A stretch of DNA of 64,000 bases from Siderastrea radians (lineage: Eukaryota; Cnidaria; Anthozoa; Scleractinia; Rhizangiidae), in contig OZ024889.1 in the NCBI GenBank assembly GCA_964017195.1, forward strand, positions 63,065,858-63,129,857. Direction: 5' to 3'. Shown in pieces: positions 62,880-64,000 of this stretch (positions within the stretch are counted from its first letter, which is position 1; each line of letters begins with the position of its first letter). Under the pieces are notes generated by a model. The model was not told the DNA's origin. It did not search any database and saw only the letters and a list, made by a program, of their open reading frames with translations. The position numbers and the translations under genes were made by a program.

Positions 62880-64000
62880 AGGGCGTGTTATTGGCCTATT
62901 GTTGTCGGTTAGTGATTGTTTCAGTGCCATGACCGATTGTTGGTTGTGGCCAGAATGTTATGGCCAGAAAGGCATGTGATGTTGAGAGCAGTGGAATGTT
63001 CTGGTCAGTGAGGCATGTTCCATGTCTTTGTTGTCGCGAAGTGATTCTTTCAGAATGTTTTGATCGATGATCGTGATTTTGAGAATTTTTTCTGACCAGT
63101 GAGGCTTTTGTTTGCCTGCGTGTAATTGTTTGATTTATGCTCATGGCATTGAGAATGTTCTGGTCAGTGAGGCATGTTTATTTTGCCTTTTGTTGTCACG
63201 ACATGATTCTTTCAAAGAATGTTTTGATTGATGATCGTGATTTTGAGAATTTTCTGACCATTGAGGCTTGTGTTTGCCTGCTTGTAATTGTTTGATTTAT
63301 GCTCATGGCATTGAGAATGTTCTAGTCAGTGAGGCATGTTTTATTTTGCCTTTTGTTGTCACGACATGATTCTTTCAAAGCATGTTTTGATTGATGATCG
63401 TGATTTTGAGAATTATCTGACCAGTGAGGCTTGTGTTTGCCTGCTTGTAATTGTTTGATTTATACCCATGGCATTGAGAATGTTCTGGTCAGTGAGGCAT
63501 GTTTATTTTGCCTTTTGTTTTCACGACATGATTCTTTCAAAGAATGTTTTGATTGATGATCGTGATTTTTTGAGACTTTTCTGACCAGTGAGGCTTGTGT
63601 TTGCCTCTCATTGTTTGATTTGTGCTCATGACGTCGAGGTTGTGTTTTGGTCAGTGAGGCATGTTTTATACCTTTTGTTGTCTTGAAGTGATTCTTTCAG
63701 ACAATTTTTTTCTGACTGATGATCGTGATTGTGAGAATTTTCTGACCAGTGAAGCCTGCTTTGTCTGCTGTTTTTTGTCTGAGCAATGTTTATGTCTATG
63801 AGAATGTTTTTGAATTGGTCAGTGAGGCTTGTTTTTTGCCTTTTCTTGTCATGAAGCGATTCTTTTAAAGATTGATTGATGATCGCGTTATAAAATTGTT
63901 CTGGCTAGTGGAGCTGTTGATTTGTCTGAATAATGATTTTGCTTTTGTTTATTTTTCTGGTCATTGAGGCTTGTGATTGCTTTTGTTGTTATTGTTTAGA
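62880..64000. repeat. Tandem repeat, ~163-bp unit, running off the window end
   Basis: GATGATCGTGATTTTGAGAA recurs at 63066, 63230, 63393, 63555, 63718 and 63878 (spacing 160-164). Each unit is itself a dimer: GAGAATTTTCTGACCAGTGA and GAGAATGTTCTGGTCAGTGA occur about 80 bases apart. At least six units, more diverged toward the window end. Non-coding. Confidence 0.93.

Overview
The window looks like metazoan genomic DNA, most likely from an anthozoan cnidarian such as a stony coral. It is AT-rich, its few host-like genes are split by short introns, and transposons are packed in nested layers. The tRNA-headed SINE at 19471-19786 and the LINE protein style resemble elements I associate with coral genomes. 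The organism is an inference from repeat style, not from a diagnostic host gene.

Layout. 1-8756 is mostly non-coding with TIR elements, a microsatellite and a decayed LINE reverse transcriptase (5876-7170). 8757-18881 holds remnants of a first virus-like element: a protein-primed DNA polymerase B with two in-frame stops, then three tandem ~1.94-kb copies of a non-autonomous TIR transposon plus spacer, then a small basic ORF with a stop at codon 3. 20077-35293 is a second, much better preserved Polinton/adintovirus-type endogenous virus. It encodes an OB-like protein, a membrane protein, a collagen-like fibre, packaging ATPase, a proline-rich protein, penton, a small basic protein, hexon, a pVI-like protein, an adenain-like protease, a zinc-ribbon/PLA2 protein, a VLTF3-like factor, retroviral-type integrase and a 1312-residue PolB.

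35370-39040 holds a palindromic MITE, a long-TIR element and an intron-containing Ulp1/SENP-like protease gene. 39607-49737 is an internally deleted LINE with a 15-bp target duplication, itself hit by a BEL/Pao LTR retrotransposon (41799-48837, 5-bp duplication, LTRs differing at one base). 49738-55430 has hairpin repeats and a ~75/150-bp satellite interrupted by a THAP-bearing TIR element. 55529-57277 is a minus-strand coding exon split by a 1.4-kb element with a 9-bp target duplication that carries a RecQ-like fragment. 59836-61872 is a palindromic element holding another 9-bp-duplication element. The window ends in an Ala/Gly/Gln repeat ORF and a 163-bp tandem repeat.

How the second element's genes fit together: hexon and penton would form the shell, ATPase would package DNA, the protease and pVI-like protein would mature the particle and breach membranes with PLA2, the fibre would contact cells, PolB would copy the genome from a protein primer, and integrase would insert it. 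Nearly every gene start has a TATATA-type motif 0-20 bases before the ATG, and the element encodes a VLTF3-like factor, which suggests its own late-transcription scheme. Two A AAA AAC heptamers sit in the right phase to join pVI-like protein to protease and integrase to its C-terminal domain by a -1 shift. Homopolymer indels are a serious alternative explanation.
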